64,000 bases of DNA from Proteles cristata cristata (GCA_017311185.1 JAESUZ010003883.1:682001-746000), one strand, 5' to 3'; counted from the stretch's first letter, positions 11,921 through 24,000 are shown. The notes: generated by a model not told the origin, from the sequence alone. Translations and numbers: made by a program.

Positions 11921-13134
11921 AGTTGTCCTAGAACACTAGGAAAAAAATGGGATTATATAAATACATGTCATCCTAATCCATTAAAATCGTACCTAGAACT
12001 TTAATTGGAAACATAAGCATAGTTTTCTAGTGTGTTAGATTTTAGAGCATTAGTGTTATTTATTTTTATTTTTCATCTCCACAGCAGTAGACAGATTCCA
12101 TTGATGTAATTACACTGGTCAAGATAGCAAAATATTTTTTATAGTTTTCATTATTTCCCATTTTTTTTTCTTTGTATGAATAAGCTTATTAAGACATTTT
12201 ATTTGTAAGTACAAAGACTCCCATAAGCCACTCTTTACAGCCTCCATCTTTTATTCCCTTTGTGAAAATGTGAAGTTCTCACAGCTGCTTTAGAGACATA
12301 AAAAGCTCTGATTTGTTTGAAAAAGCTTCAGTGCACATAGGCAATGTTTAAAGAGGCTTTGGCAAAATTAAAAGTAGAAAGCTTTTAAAGCAGATGTAGG
12401 AATTCTGTCAACTGTAAAGTGAGCCCAATATGGCAGTGTACATTGGAAAACCATCTAATTTTGGTCATCGGTTGCTTCTTGAGGTTAGTTTAATAGCTGG
12501 GGTATTCTGGTTATTGACTGACGAGTAAATTCAACCCAGTCTTTAGGGTCCTCCAAAATTCTTTGCTAAATAACTGCAGTGCTCCAAAGTAAGAAAAAAA
12601 GCAAATAAATGTAACTGCTCTGTAACACATATTTTGTCAAGGCAATGAAAACTAATTTCTATGATGTTGGAAGGGCTTTTTGATCGTCAAAGAGAATTAA
12701 AGTTATGTTGTCATATTTTTATTTTGGTATTTAAAATATTTATCTCACTTTAAAGTATTTTTTCAGTTCTCTTTGAAAATATTACGGTATGCATAATAAG
12801 GTTTCAACTAACAGTAAGAGAACTGGTGCCAGTTTCCTTATAATGTATTTACTGAATGTGAATTTATATTTTGTGCTAGGTGCTGTGGAAGGTATAAAAT
12901 GTAATAGACAAAATCTTTGCCTTCAAAGAGAGTGTGCTCTCCTTGGGGTAGAAAATAAATGTGTAAATGAATAATTAAATAGCAATGGAAGGAACTTCAA
13001 CAATGTATTGAGCTCTTTAAGCAAGAAAATTCTGATAAACTACATACCAGAGTGATTTACATAGTTACAGTAACCTTTTTAGAATATTACAGCAAGAGAT
13101 GGAAACGGCATCAAGAACATTCAGATTTTGAAAA
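11921..13134. other. Repeat-poor single-copy DNA
   Basis: The part at about 12100-12780 contains no repeat I can identify and is a candidate for conserved noncoding sequence. A degraded minus-strand L2 is possible at 12840-13000 ('gtgctaggtgctgtggaagg' followed by a 'tgccttcaaagag' block). No coding frame is supported. Confidence 0.4.
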
Positions 13135-13150
13135 AAAAATCAGGATTTAA

Positions 13151-13354
13151 GGGCACCTGGGTGGCTCAGTTGGTTAAGTGTCTGACCAGCTCAGGTCATG
13201 ATCTCATGGTTCATAGGTTCGAGCCCCATGTCAAAATTTGTGCTGACAGTTCAGAGCCTGGAGCCTGATTCTAATTCTGTGTCTCCCTCTCTCTTTGTGT
13301 CTTCCCTGTTCATGCTCTCTTTCTCTCTCTCTCTCAAAAAATAAATAAACTTAA
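13151..13354 (+). mobile_element. SINEC, plus strand
   Basis: The head GGGCACCTGGGTGGCTCAGT starts at 13151. The A box (TGGCTCAGTTGG) and B box (GGTTCGAGCCCC) are both intact, followed by (TC)n and an AAATAAATAAAC tail. An imperfect target-site repeat 'aaaatcaggatttaa' (13136-13150) and 'aaaatcagcttttaa' (13356-13370) brackets it. Confidence 0.96.
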
Positions 13355-13374
13355 AAAAATCAGCTTTTAATATT

Positions 13375-14995
13375 TGGTCCTACCACTTACAAGTGGGCTT
13401 ATTTTGATTTCTCTGAGATAATTCCTACTTTCTAGGGTCCTATTAACCACTGAGAAAGTAGAAGGCAAACATCAAGCTTGATAAATGTGGGAATGCCAAT
13501 TCTTTAAAAAATATAGTTTTTACTAAGACAGCATGCATGTGTGGAGGATTGGGCAGATTCGGGCTTTTTCTAGTAGTTTTTCTTTGCCAAGAACAGCAAT
13601 GGAGTAAAGGAAGTGGAAAGGTATATTTTAAAGGTGAGTAAGGATGAGGGGAATGGTGACTAGTTGACAGAATGTCCTCTAGCTCAGCACTGCCCAGAAC
13701 GGGATAGTGTCAGCTCATGAACTACTTAAATGCAAATTTACACAGAAATTTAGAGTTAAGTGTTTAGAATTTTTTTTGGCAGTCTGATAGAGTAATTTGG
13801 TGTTTATTTAGTAATAAAATTTGGGGTTATGTTTTTTTATGTCTTGATGTTTTTTCATTTTTTTAATTATTTTTATTGAGTTTTACAGATGTATCAGTAT
13901 ATAATTGGTTCTTCAATTCAAGTAGTTTGAAAAGCCTTGTTCTAGTAGAAAATTTGAATTCCACTAATTGAAAGTTGATATTTAACTGTGATTTTTTTTT
14001 TTTTTTTAACTAACTCCTATTTCCCAACTGCGATGTGCACAATATGCTATTGTCAATATGATATTGGCATCTGGAGCTTTGAGGACTTCATGACACCAGC
14101 ATGTCTACGACTGCTCAAATGAAAGACTTGTGGGAGACAGAGGAAATACACAGAATTTTTGCCAGTGTCATAGATGGGATGGAAAACTTGCAAACAAATT
14201 GGTGAAAGTTTAATAATGCAGAATATCACAACAACAAGGGACTAGCAGTTGTCTAACAAAGAGCACCGAGGCAAATGCCAGGTCCTTTAGAATAGGACCA
14301 TGGATACATTGAAACAGGCTGGCCCATGCTACGCAGGTAAACACCGGGAGCAGCATTTCCTTCCCTGGTGACTTACATGATTCAGTCTCAGTCTGGTAAA
14401 TACCTTGTGGAAGTGAAGACCAAAGAAGGAATGTCTGGCATTGAAGTAAACCAGATGGGAAGGGCAAGAAAGACTTCAACAAACAAATCTCTGTTTTCCT
14501 GCTCCCATTTCCTCCTAACTTCTGATTGCTTTTCGCGCGCGCGCGTGTGTGTGTGTGTGTGTGTTTGTAAAGTTCCCAGGCACAATTTCTGAGATCTTAG
14601 ACTATGGATGGCAGGAGTTTGGGATGAGATATTTTTGGATTTAGTGGTTGAAAATAAGGCAAGCCTACATAGTCTATAGACTGAAAGTAAAGTGTCAATG
14701 AATGGCTAATTTTGCTCCTTCCTTTTCAAAGGGAAAACATAGCTGGTAAAGTCACTTATTTGCCTCTCAATTCAAAGCTAATATTTTTACAGGATTTTTA
14801 GTCACATTAAAATACACTTTTACCAATGCGTTCTTTTATTTGCTGGTTTTTCTCAGGTGTCCTTTTTGAATCAGAAAAGGCCAGAGATAGGATGATTAAT
14901 TATGGGACCCTCAGAAAATTATTTTAGTGTTATTTTTTTGTTTGTTTGGAGATAGCCATAAGTTCATATTCAGTTGTGCAAAATAGTATATATAT
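13375..14995. other. Unique DNA with T-runs
   Basis: No gene was recognised. A long T-run lies at about 13991-14008. The frame at 14210-14482 (90 codons, minus) has no recognisable domain. A CG/GT alternating tract inside this interval is listed separately. Confidence 0.4.
14534..14564. repeat. (CG)6(GT)n alternating purine-pyrimidine tract
   Basis: Six uninterrupted CG units pass directly into about ten GT units. Alternating CG/GT DNA favours the left-handed Z form, and tandem CpGs are rare in methylated vertebrate DNA. Confidence 0.97.
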
Positions 14996-14999
14996 TCCA

Positions 15000-15540
15000 T
15001 GGACCTTTCCCTCAGTTTCCCTGAAAGGAAAAATCGTGCATAACTGTGGTACAGTATCACAGCCATGAAATTGACATTGATATAATCCACAGAATTTATT
15101 CAAACCTCATCAGTTTCCCATGCACACACATTTATATTTATGTGTGTGTTTAGTTCCCTGCAGTGTTATCGCCATCTATAGATTTGTGTAACTACCACCA
15201 CAGTCAAGATTCAAAACATTTGCATCACAAGGATTTATTGTGCTATCTTTTAATGGCCAGAATCACTTTATTCTTTTTTCTTCCCCTAGCCCCTAGAAAG
15301 CACCAGCCTGTTCCTTGCCTTTATTGTTTTATTTCAAAGATGTTATATAAGTGGAATCATACAGTATGTGAGATTATGTGATTGACTTTTTTATTTAATA
15401 TTATTCCCTTGAGATCCATCAGGCTGTTATGTGTATTAGTAGTTCATTCTTTTTAGTGCTGAGTTAGTATTCTATGGTATGATACATCACAATATTAAAT
15501 CATTCATTTCCTGTTGAAAAGACATTGTTTCCTTAAAGTC
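15000..15540 (-). mobile_element. Ancient L1M-type LINE-1 relic
   Basis: The plus strand carries reverse-complement L1M landmarks: 'actaccaccacagtcaagat', 'aagtggaatcatacagtatg', 'gagatccatcaggctgt', 'tattagtagttcattc' and 'gtattctatggtatgata'. ORF2 is unreadable. No poly(A) boundary or target-site repeat survives. Confidence 0.7.
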
Positions 15541-15579
15541 TGTTCTTTATAATTGAAGTACATTCTCCTCCATTATCTT

Positions 15580-16060
15580 CTTTTAGAAACATAGTAGACA
15601 TTTATTAAGTGCTCATATGTGCTAGACATTTTTCTTTTTTCTTTTTTTTTTTTTAAGATTTTTATTTATTTCTAGGAGAGAGAGAGAGACAGCATGAGCA
15701 GGGGAGGGTCAGAGAGAGAGAGAGAGTCACAGACTGAAACAGGCTCCAGGCTCTGAGCTGGCCGTCAGCACAGAGCCCGACGCGGGGCTTGAACCCATGA
15801 ACCGCGAGATCATGACCCAAGCGAAAGTAGGACGCTTAACCGACTAAGCCACCCAGGCGCCCCAGTGCTAGACATTTTTCATGTACCACCTTATTTAAAG
15901 ACTTAACTCCATGCAGTGGGTGCTGTTATCTCTGCTTTGTACATGAGAACAGCCAGGTTCAGATAAATTCTATAGACTGTCCAAGTCACAATGCAAGCAA
16001 ACCATGGAAATGGAATGTGAACTCAGGTAGTTTGATTCCAGTACCTATGATTGGATTTCA
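15580..16060 (-). mobile_element. MIR split by a SINEC insertion
   Basis: The left part (15580-15634, 'tttattaagtgctcatatgtg') and right part (15864-16060, 'catgagaacagccaggttca', then 'actgtccaagtcac') form one minus-strand MIR once the SINE at 15635-15863 and one target-site copy are removed. Confidence 0.65.
15635..15863 (-). mobile_element. Full-length SINEC inserted in MIR
   Basis: This is a complete minus-strand copy with head at 15863 and T-run at 15635-15656. The near-perfect direct repeat GTGCTAGACATTTTTC flanks it at 15619-15634 and 15865-15880. It belongs to the CTAGAAATAAA-tail subgroup. Confidence 0.96.
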
Positions 16061-16788
16061 TTATTTCTCAAAGTAACAAATGCAGTTATAGCTTTATGTT
16101 TAATTGCTCTTACTTTTCCCAATATATAATTTCATATATTTGTAGAAATTTCTGAATACATAAGTAAATAATGAAAAGAGATATCAAAACATATCTGACA
16201 TATAAATGGAAAAACATTTCTTAAAATGACTGTTTATTATTTCTGAATGCCAATTTTACATTATCATCCATGAAGAATTTAGTTAGCAAAGGGATTTGTA
16301 AATGTTTATCCTTTAAACCATTCCTTGGCTCCAAGGCTAAATGCAAGGTAGGCGGGGAAGGAAAAGAGTGTGTATGGAGAGGGAGGTGGAGGTAGAGAAC
16401 ACTAGAATCCTGAGTTGATGAATTTACAATCCTCTCAGGGGCATGACCCTTCATGGGATCTCTCTTCTGTATTAGGTGATGTTTTCCGTACTGGGAAGGA
16501 AGGTCAGATTGCCCTGGGAGACTTGTGCTTCTCCTCCAGGTCTGATGATTAATCTCCCTCTTGGCCCAGAATTTCCTGGTTGGTGAGTATCTCTAGCCTA
16601 AAGTAGTGGGCGTGATCTCTGTCCCTGGGTAGAGTGGCAGTGTGTGGGCAGCAAGGTGGCACTCAGAGTTTAGGCAGCAGGTGAGCCAGGCACTCTAAGA
16701 AGCTGCCTGTGTGCAGGAATGGCAGTGCGGTCACCACTGGCAAGCTGAGGTTTGTCTCCCTGTGGAGAAACTGGAAAGCCTTATTTAG
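16061..16788. other. Unique DNA, GC-richer near 16.4-16.8 kb
   Basis: No gene was recognised. The minus-strand frame at 16221-16454 shows no domain. From about 16450 the sequence is richer in G and C than its surroundings, and it adjoins the donor of a duplicated segment. Confidence 0.4.
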
Positions 16789-17123
16789 GTGATTCCAAAA
16801 CACAGGGGTTAAGGCTTGCGTTCTTCACCAAAATTCAGCGCACAGTAGGTGAGAGGCAGAGAGTGAAGCAGCGAAGCATACCTAGCAGTTAGGTGAGTAC
16901 TATGGTGGGAACAATGCTGTCACTGGAAGAGAATGTGAGACCCATTAGCTCGTGTCAAAAATCTGAGTGATCAGGGGCGCCTGGAGGGCTCAGCCGGTTA
17001 GTCGGTCGACTCTTGATTTTGGCCCCAGCCATGATCTTTCAGGTGGTCTCTCACAGCCCGCCTCAGGCTCTGTGATGACAGCATGGAACCTGTTCAGGAT
17101 TCTTTCTCCCTCTCTCTTTGCCC
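16789..17123. repeat. Donor copy of a 335-bp local duplication
   Basis: This block reappears at 17946-18280 with the same length, no indels and two substitutions seen by eye. It spans unique DNA plus the first 150 bp of the SINEC that starts at 16974, and ends inside that SINE at TTTGCCC. Confidence 0.95.
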
Positions 17124-17187
17124 CTATCATGCTCATACATGTGCATTCTCTCTCTCTCTCTCCCTCAAAATAAATAAACATAAAAAT
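16974..17187 (+). mobile_element. SINEC, plus strand
   Basis: The head GGGGCGCCTGGAGGGCTCAG is followed by a (TC)n run and an AAATAAATAAACATAAAAA tail. The short direct repeat CTGAGTGAT occurs at 16963-16971 and 17193-17201. The B-box region is altered. Confidence 0.92.
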
Positions 17188-17439
17188 GATACCTGAGTGA
17201 TAAATCTTGAGAGGGTGAAGGGACCAAAGTCAATGTCACCAGCTGGAGTATGGGGAATACAAGATCAAGATGAGGACCGGAACACTGGCAGGTTCTCTCT
17301 TTTCTTGTTTGTTTCTTTTGACCATTGGGGGAGTTACACTGGCCCTGGTTAGGTCTCAGGTTGGTGGTTTTAAACACTCTTTCTCAGTTAGATTTATAAC
17401 AAGACCTGAGAGGATGTGTGTGGTTTTGTGTAAAACAAA

Positions 17440-17535
17440 CACAGCACACACCATGGACTTCAACTCTTACTCTGGTTTTGCAAACTCCTTTGGACAAGTT
17501 ACCTCATCACTCAGGGTTCTTACGTAGAACATACA
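17440..17535 (+). mobile_element. MIR relic
   Basis: It has plus-strand MIR words 'caactcttactctggttttg', then 'ctttggacaagttacctcat'. Short and diverged. Nothing is recognised at 17205-17439 or 17536-17690. Confidence 0.5.
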
Positions 17536-17689
17536 AGAGTAACTTTGAGTGATTTTTCGGTATTAAAATTGTATAATTCTGTGAAAAATACTGTTACCAT
17601 TTCCACATTCTGTTGAACTATCAAACTTCGTTATTAATACTATAGTTAATTTACATTTAATAACTCATAAAAGTTACTAATGTGTTTCT

Positions 17690-17845
17690 GAAGATATGTA
17701 TATACATATATACACACACACATATACACATGTATATTTATATTTGTGTATAAATGTTTCTGAACATACATATATACATACACATATACACATGTGTATT
17801 TCTATATGTATATAAGTATGGAGCTATCTATATATAATTTAATAT
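17690..17845. repeat. TA/CA microsatellite with internal duplication
   Basis: The tract alternates TATA and ACAC motifs. A roughly 70-bp unit beginning TTTCTGAA and containing CATATACACATG occurs twice, at about 17685-17753 and 17757-17805. Confidence 0.85.
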
Positions 17846-17926
17846 AATTTCTTCATTACTAGCAAATATGTAAAAAAAAAACCTCTTTTTTGGGCATATC
17901 AGTATTGGCTTTAAATATTTTCCTTA

Positions 17927-18466
17927 GGGGCACCTGAGTGGCTCAGTGATTCCGAAACACAGGGGTTAAGGCTTGCGTTCTTCACCAAAATTCAGCGCAC
18001 AGTAGGTGAGAGGCAGAGAGTGAAGCAGCGAAGCATACCTAGCAGTTAGGTGAGTACTATGGTGGGAACAATGCTGTCACTGGAAGAGAATGTGAGACCC
18101 ATTAGCTCGTGTCAAAAATCTGAGTGATCAGGGGCGCCTGGAGGGCTCAGCCGGTTAGTCGGTCGACTCTTGATTTTGGCCCCAGCCATGATCTTTCAGG
18201 TGGTCTCTCACAGCCCGCCTCAGGCTCTGTGATGACAGCATGGGACCTGTTCAGGATTCTTTCTCCCTCTCTCTTTGCCCGTATTCCAGTTCTTAATTTC
18301 CAGTTAAACATCCAGTTCTTAATTTCTGCTCCGGTCATGATCTTGGACTCTGTGGGCTCTGGTCCCAAGTCGGGCTCCACACTGCTGACAGCACAGAGCC
18401 TGCGTGGGATTCTCTCTCTCTCTGCCCTCCCCTGCTCACGCTCTCTCAAAATAAATAGACTTTAAA
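17927..18466 (+). mobile_element. SINEC interrupted by a templated insertion
   Basis: The SINE head (GGGGCACCTGAGTGGCTCAGT) occupies 17927-17947. The body resumes at 18301 with CAGTTAAACATCCAGTTCTT and runs to an AAATAAATAGACTTTA tail near 18466. Between them lies the 335-bp copy of 16789-17123 plus a further 20 bp ending in a second copy of the host-SINE word CCAGTTCTTAATTTC. Confidence 0.92.
17946..18280. repeat. Acceptor copy of the 335-bp local duplication
   Basis: Same orientation as the donor, offset 1,157 bp, with two mismatches (near its start at GATTCC[A/G]AAAC and at CATGG[A/G]ACC). The left junction shares GT with the host SINE. Confidence 0.95.
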
Positions 18467-18477
18467 ATAAATTAAAA

Positions 18478-18680
18478 AAATTTTCATGTTTATTTATTTT
18501 TGAGAGAGACAGAGTGTGAGTGGGACAGGGGCAGAGAGAGAGGGAGACACAGAATCTGAATCAGGCTCCAGGCTCCGAGCTATCAGCACAGAGCCTGACA
18601 CAGGGCTCGAACTCATGCACCGCTAGATCATGACCTGAGCTGAAATTGGCGCTTAACAGGCTGAGCCACCCAGGCACCCC
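18478..18680 (-). mobile_element. SINEC, minus strand, tail-to-tail with its neighbour
   Basis: The head is at 18680 (GGGGTGCCTGGGTGG in reverse) and the A-rich tail meets the tail of the plus-strand SINE at about 18466, giving an inverted pair. An (AAAT)n-like run follows at 18681-18712. Confidence 0.94.
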
Positions 18681-18712
18681 ATAAATAAATAAGTAAATAA
18701 ATCAATCAATCT

Positions 18713-20574
18713 TTGCCTTAAGTCTACTGGACTACTACCTTCTTTTTTTATGCTGCTTTTACTCCTATTTCAGTTGTGAAAACAAGACTTCACACAGGAA
18801 AGGCAGGGGTGGTGTTGCGTGACTAGATGCTGTGAAACAGGCCAAATCCGTTTTGCTGAATGAAGTGAGCTGTGTGCTGTGGGAAGAGAGCAAAGGGAGT
18901 GGCGTTGGACTAAGCACCAGATGTCCCTCCTCCCCAAAGCATTTGCTCTTTAATGCTTAGAATGGAGGTTCTTCTTAGGGAGGAACGATCATATCATGCC
19001 TAGAGGGGAGATTTATCAGGGACTTGATGCAGGAAGATAAGGGAAGAAGGGTCACTAACGGAAAAGAAAAGAAATGAAGGTGGCACCAGCAGGAGTCAGG
19101 TTTTTCAGTCTTGCTCAAGGCTTCCCTAGAACTGTACTGGGTGTTCAAGGATTCCCAGCTTGAGGGATCCACCCCAGGAAAACCTAGAATTAAGTGCTTC
19201 TGTTATCATTCTGTCTTAATGTTAGATATAAATTTGCCATTGATAAAAATTACTGTACAGGGAAATTACTCTTGAAGAAATTCATTGTCTAACTAAAATA
19301 AACAATTTCGTCTGAATCTGAATACAAAAGCAATAATCTTCAACAAAAAGCTTCTTTCAGCATTAAACTCATTTCACTAGTTTTTTTTTTTTAAAGCATC
19401 TAATGCCAGCAACGTCTTTTGTGTTCATTAAAAGAAAAGTTTGATGTGCTTTTGTTTCCAGATGCTTTACATTCTCATTTCGTACAGAAATCGGTTGCAT
19501 TTTTATACATCATTTCTGCTAATTTCAATTAAAAAAAACCCTCAAAAGCTGTCATTATTTTTTCAAATGTTAACAGGTATTTTTTTTAATGCATGGTGGA
19601 TATTCTGATCATCCTCAATGAATAAGTTGTAACAGCAGATTTTGAGTTTCTGATATTCTGGTATTCATGTCTGATTATTTTACTACTGATCATTCCACTA
19701 TTTAGATGAGCAAAGCAATTCAGAAGAAAAGAATATGATGGAATATTTCTATGTATAGAATAATCAATTGTTATAAGGCTAGCATATGTTGATATAGTAT
19801 TTGTAGCAGAGAAATGATCTGTTTATTATAACAGAAGAAGTAGAACAGCTATTATTTGTCCAATTTCAGATGAAGTAAAGCTCAAGGAGTTTAAGGATGC
19901 TGACCAAGGCATGGTGGTAAGAAGGGTTCACGAGGCCTCTTGAAGTTTTGATTCCTGATTATTTGATTCCTGAGTTATCCTTCCTGTCACTATTTATACA
20001 TTTATTTTTTAATCACTACAATACGTTGAAAACAACAATGATCATTTAGGACCGTCCAGCTTCTCTGTGCTGTTTATGGGTTTGTGACATCTTGTTAAAC
20101 TTGAAGCATCTGATAAGATGCAAGAGAAATCTTTGAAGTGGTCCAAGAATCTTATCGACAGCTCTTGCACCCCTTGACCATTTCAAGAATGTGAAAGAGT
20201 AAAGAAAAATGGAGAGAGGGAAAGTGACTTGAGAGACCTCTCTGGAGTGGGAAGCTGCATGTGTGAGTCTGAGCCTTGTAGAGAACAGAGGGGTGCTGCC
20301 ACTTCCTGTTTCTCAAGCCAAACTAGCAGGCTTCTAGCAGCTCTTGAGTGCTCTCTGTGGCTTCCCTCCATTCCTTCTCAAGTCTGAAAGGGAGATGGTG
20401 GGTGGAAAGTGCCTCTTTGGGCTACTGCTGCTGTGGGGCAGACTATGAGTGTGCATTTCCCATGGACCAAAGGAGGCTACAGGAGAGGAAGGGCTGGTTA
20501 AAATTCTGTCTAACCAGAGGTTAGGAAGAAAATGTGGAGCCCTGAATATTTTTAGGGCAGTGAAACTACTCTTT
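18713..20574. other. Mostly unique DNA; repeat-poor around 19.2-19.8 kb
   Basis: No gene was recognised. A weak minus-strand MIR may lie at 19845-19925 ('caatttcagatgaagtaaag'). The interval 19200-19840 is free of repeats I can name. The minus-strand frames at 20183-20618 have no recognisable domain. Confidence 0.4.
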
Positions 20575-20866
20575 GTGATACTGTAATGATGGATGCACAT
20601 CATCATACATTTGTCCAAACTCTTAGAATGTGTACCACCACGAGTGAACTCTAATGTAAGCTATGAACTCTGGGCGATGACTTTATGTCAGTGTAGGTGC
20701 ATCAGTTTTAACAAACTCTCCCACACTGGTGGGAGAAGGTCATATCAGGAGACGGTATGTAGGTATGTGGGCAGGGGGATATGGGAAATTTCCTTATCTG
20801 TCCTCTCAATTTTTCTGTGAGTCTAACATTGCTTTTTAAAAAAAAAATAAAGTCTATTAAAAAAAA
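20575..20866 (+). mobile_element. Old LINE 3' end (L1M-like) with A-rich tail
   Basis: The words 'acatttgtccaaactcttag', 'gagtgaactctaatgtaagc' and 'ttttaacaaactctcccac', then AATAAAGTCTATTAAAAAA, follow the order of an abundant old mammalian LINE 3' end. Family level is not certain. Confidence 0.5.
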
Positions 20867-20869
20867 CCT

Positions 20870-23849
20870 GCATAAGACGAGTGCTTCAGAAGGCGAGGGA
20901 AAACCAACAGCAAGTGAAACCTAAGAACCAAGTTAGCAATCTGTGGAGGAGGAGCAGGAAACAGTTAAATCCTTCTCCCTCTTCTGCCAAAGAACAAAGA
21001 TCTTCTCTGATCTGGTATTCTATCAGAATTACTTCCCCAGCATTCAAAATAGATCCCATTACAATTTTAATCTGATCGTATTCAACCTTTGGATTAATTT
21101 GGGAAGATTTAAAATCTTGACACTAACACTTGATAAAAGAATAATGGATATATTTTTTTCCTTAGATTCAAATATAAAATAGTTTTTTTTTGCAGTTTTA
21201 TACTTGTAGCTTACTCACATTTTTCCATTGGGATAATTCCTACTTAATTTTTTTGTTGCTGTTTCTAATGGGAACTCTTGAATTTGGTATATGGAGCTGG
21301 AATTGATGTTTTCCGAAGCTATCTTTTAGTATTTCTCTTTGCTAAATTCCCTTAGGAATTTTATTTTTCAATTAATTTCTTTTCTAAAGCTTCTGCATCA
21401 TATCTTCTGCATCTAGCAAAAACATTTTCTGCTTTTTTTTCCCTGTTACAGTTTTGCTTACTTTTGGTACATAAATTGTGAAATTGATAAGAGCTTCTTA
21501 AATTCACTGATTATGAATGAGTAGGAATCCTATTTCCTTTGCTATTGATTTTGAAAGGAAAAGACTTGAGCAGTTTCCCCATTCAGTATGATGTTAGATG
21601 TTGTTTGAAATAAACACTATGAACCCATCCTTCTTGTCTTTGTTAAAGGGTTTTAAAATATAAATGGGCATATTATTTTATCAAACATTTTTTTTTGCTA
21701 TCTCAGTAGAGAAATAATATAAATTTTTCTTATTTATCCTTTTTATGTGACATATGTTAATCAGTTTTATAAATGTAACCACTTTCATTCATCTGACGAA
21801 TGTACTTTGGCATAAATAAACTGTTGACTTCTATTCTTGTTGTGCGAAGCGATCATGGACAACATCACTAGCAAAGTAGATTTAACACAGGGCTTAGATC
21901 TACTGGCAGAGAAGAATATAGTACAGACAGGTCACCCAAAATCTCACTATTCCACACATTCAGGAAGCGCAGAAGACTTATGGCACATGGTGGCTCATTT
22001 GCCAGTAGAGGGAAGCCCCTTCCTGGTCTTGCTCTATGTATTCATATGGAGAGCCAGGGTATATCTCTGTGAGAATGTAAGAAATGTAAGGTCCTTGGTC
22101 TGGAATGAACATTTTTAGAAAGGGGGACTCCTACAATGTAGTGCCTGGTATTTGCCTGTTCTTCCCTTTAGACATTTCTTATTTGAGCCAGTTCTCTGCT
22201 AAATTAGCAAAACGCAGAGAAAATAGGGCTGTGTGGATTTGACTCTCCTCTGTTCCTTATTACTTCAATTATAATTTTTTAAAATTTTTTTTTAAATTAT
22301 AATTTTGACATCCATGTTCATCAAGAAGATTGGGCTGTATTATAATAGTTTTTACTTTTACTTTTTAAAATAATTTTCCATAAAGTCCTTTATTTTGTAT
22401 TCCAAAATAATAGTCATTTAGGACTATTCTGAGGCTTGGGGGTACTTTTGTTTTAACCATATGATTAATTTTGAATTTAACTTTATTGTAATTGATTCTA
22501 ACTGTTTTTCTGCATCTGACTTGTGTTAATTTTCTGCCTCTCTTAGCCAAGCTGTTTCTTTTCCTATTTTGTGTTCTGTTGTATAGGAAATCCTCCGTAT
22601 GTTTTTATCTTCCACAATAATTTGGAAAATGGAGACTATGGTTTTAAACCCTATTAGTGGCAAATTTAACAATTTTCATAGATTTCTTAAAGCTGTATTT
22701 GTGATATTCTTATGAAAACAAGCAAAATTAAAACAACTTCATTTCATGGAAAAGTAAGAAGACTAGTACTTTTGCTCTTTTTCTCCCTACTTTATGTACT
22801 TTTCACTAATCTGGGTTTGCAAGCCCTGTTATTCAAGAAAAAAAAAGTGTTCTTCTATTAAAGCATATTTTGTCATTTGTATCCCATGTTTGTTGCCATA
22901 GTTACACCAATTATTTAGATTTACAGCATCAACCTTTCTCTTAATAATGTTTGTTTAATGATTTCTGAAGTTTTTCTTTTGCTAGTTTTAGTGTTTATTG
23001 CTAGTTTTCTATTCTATGACTTCCAAATGATAGAGATTTGAATTTATTTTTATATTCCAGTCAGCTAACAAACATTTCATTTTTTTCATAGACATATTTG
23101 AGTGTATTTTCTGAAACATTGAAGCTCTGAGGTTGCCATTCTGCTTTCAACCATGAATGCCAGCCTGACTGGTTACCATGTGTTTTGTGTTATCACTTCT
23201 ATCTGCACTGCCAAAACTCAAAGACATTTATCTATTGTTTTCTGCAGAGAAAAGAACAAAAAATGGAACTCTCTTTATTGTAGATGAACTTTTGGAGGAT
23301 TACTGTTTTTCAGCTTTGAAAGTTTCAGAATCAATTCTCTTTTCTTGTAATTTAAATAGTAAAATTAACAGGAAACACATTGCCACATTGCTTATTAAAT
23401 TGTCATGAATACAGTGATACTTTTTAGTATCTTTTTCTAGCCAGGGAAAATCCTTTTTATTAGAATTAGCTTTTGATCCATTCTTTTTCTCCTTTGGAGG
23501 TGACCACTATTTTTAGGTTGAATATCTGTCATTTAACTCTCTGTATCTATTATCTTTTTGTTACTTTGAAATGTCTTTCTTCTGAATTGTATGATTACAT
23601 CTGAGGCTTACCTTTTTTTCCTTAAAAACTTATTTTTCTGCTGTGTCAAGTCTGCTATTTAGTACATTGAGTAGAGATTTTTTTTCAATTCTTAAATTAA
23701 AAACCTACATTTACTCTGCTTATTTTTGTCTATTTGACAAAAGCATGATTTTGCATTTCATTGAGACTATGTCAGAAATTTAAAATTTTTTTTCCCATTT
23801 CATTGAGTAAACTTATTTCTGGTGAAGTATTTATTTTTATTATTTTAAA
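20870..23849. other. 3 kb of AT-rich unique DNA
   Basis: No gene, RNA or clear repeat was seen. Short frames (20881-21182, 21837-22118, 22365-22550, 23178-23408) lack domains and have no codon-use or splice context that supports them. Confidence 0.4.
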
Positions 23850-24000
23850 TTATACAACATAGAATTCATGCAGAAAATTGCATAAAATCTATATACAGTA
23901 TAACAAAATGTTTAAAGTCAACACCCATGTAATTCCAATCTAGGTCAAGAAATTGAACACAGTCAGCACCCCCCAAAAGCCCTTTGCATGATCAGCTACA
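23850..24000 (-). mobile_element. L1M-type relic
   Basis: The words 'cacccatgtaattccaatct', 'aggtcaagaaattgaacaca' and 'cagcaccccccaaaagccc' match in order the reverse complement of the 3' part of old L1M elements. Short and diverged. Confidence 0.55.

Noticed and set aside
13151..13230. tRNA gene suggested by intact A and B boxes
   Set aside because: The boxes belong to the tRNA-derived head of a SINE. No cloverleaf with an acceptor stem is formed, and a SINE body follows.
18147..18465. Frames on both strands of about 100 codons
   Set aside because: They lie wholly within SINE sequence and the duplicated segment, and the same frame starts in the donor copy at 16967.
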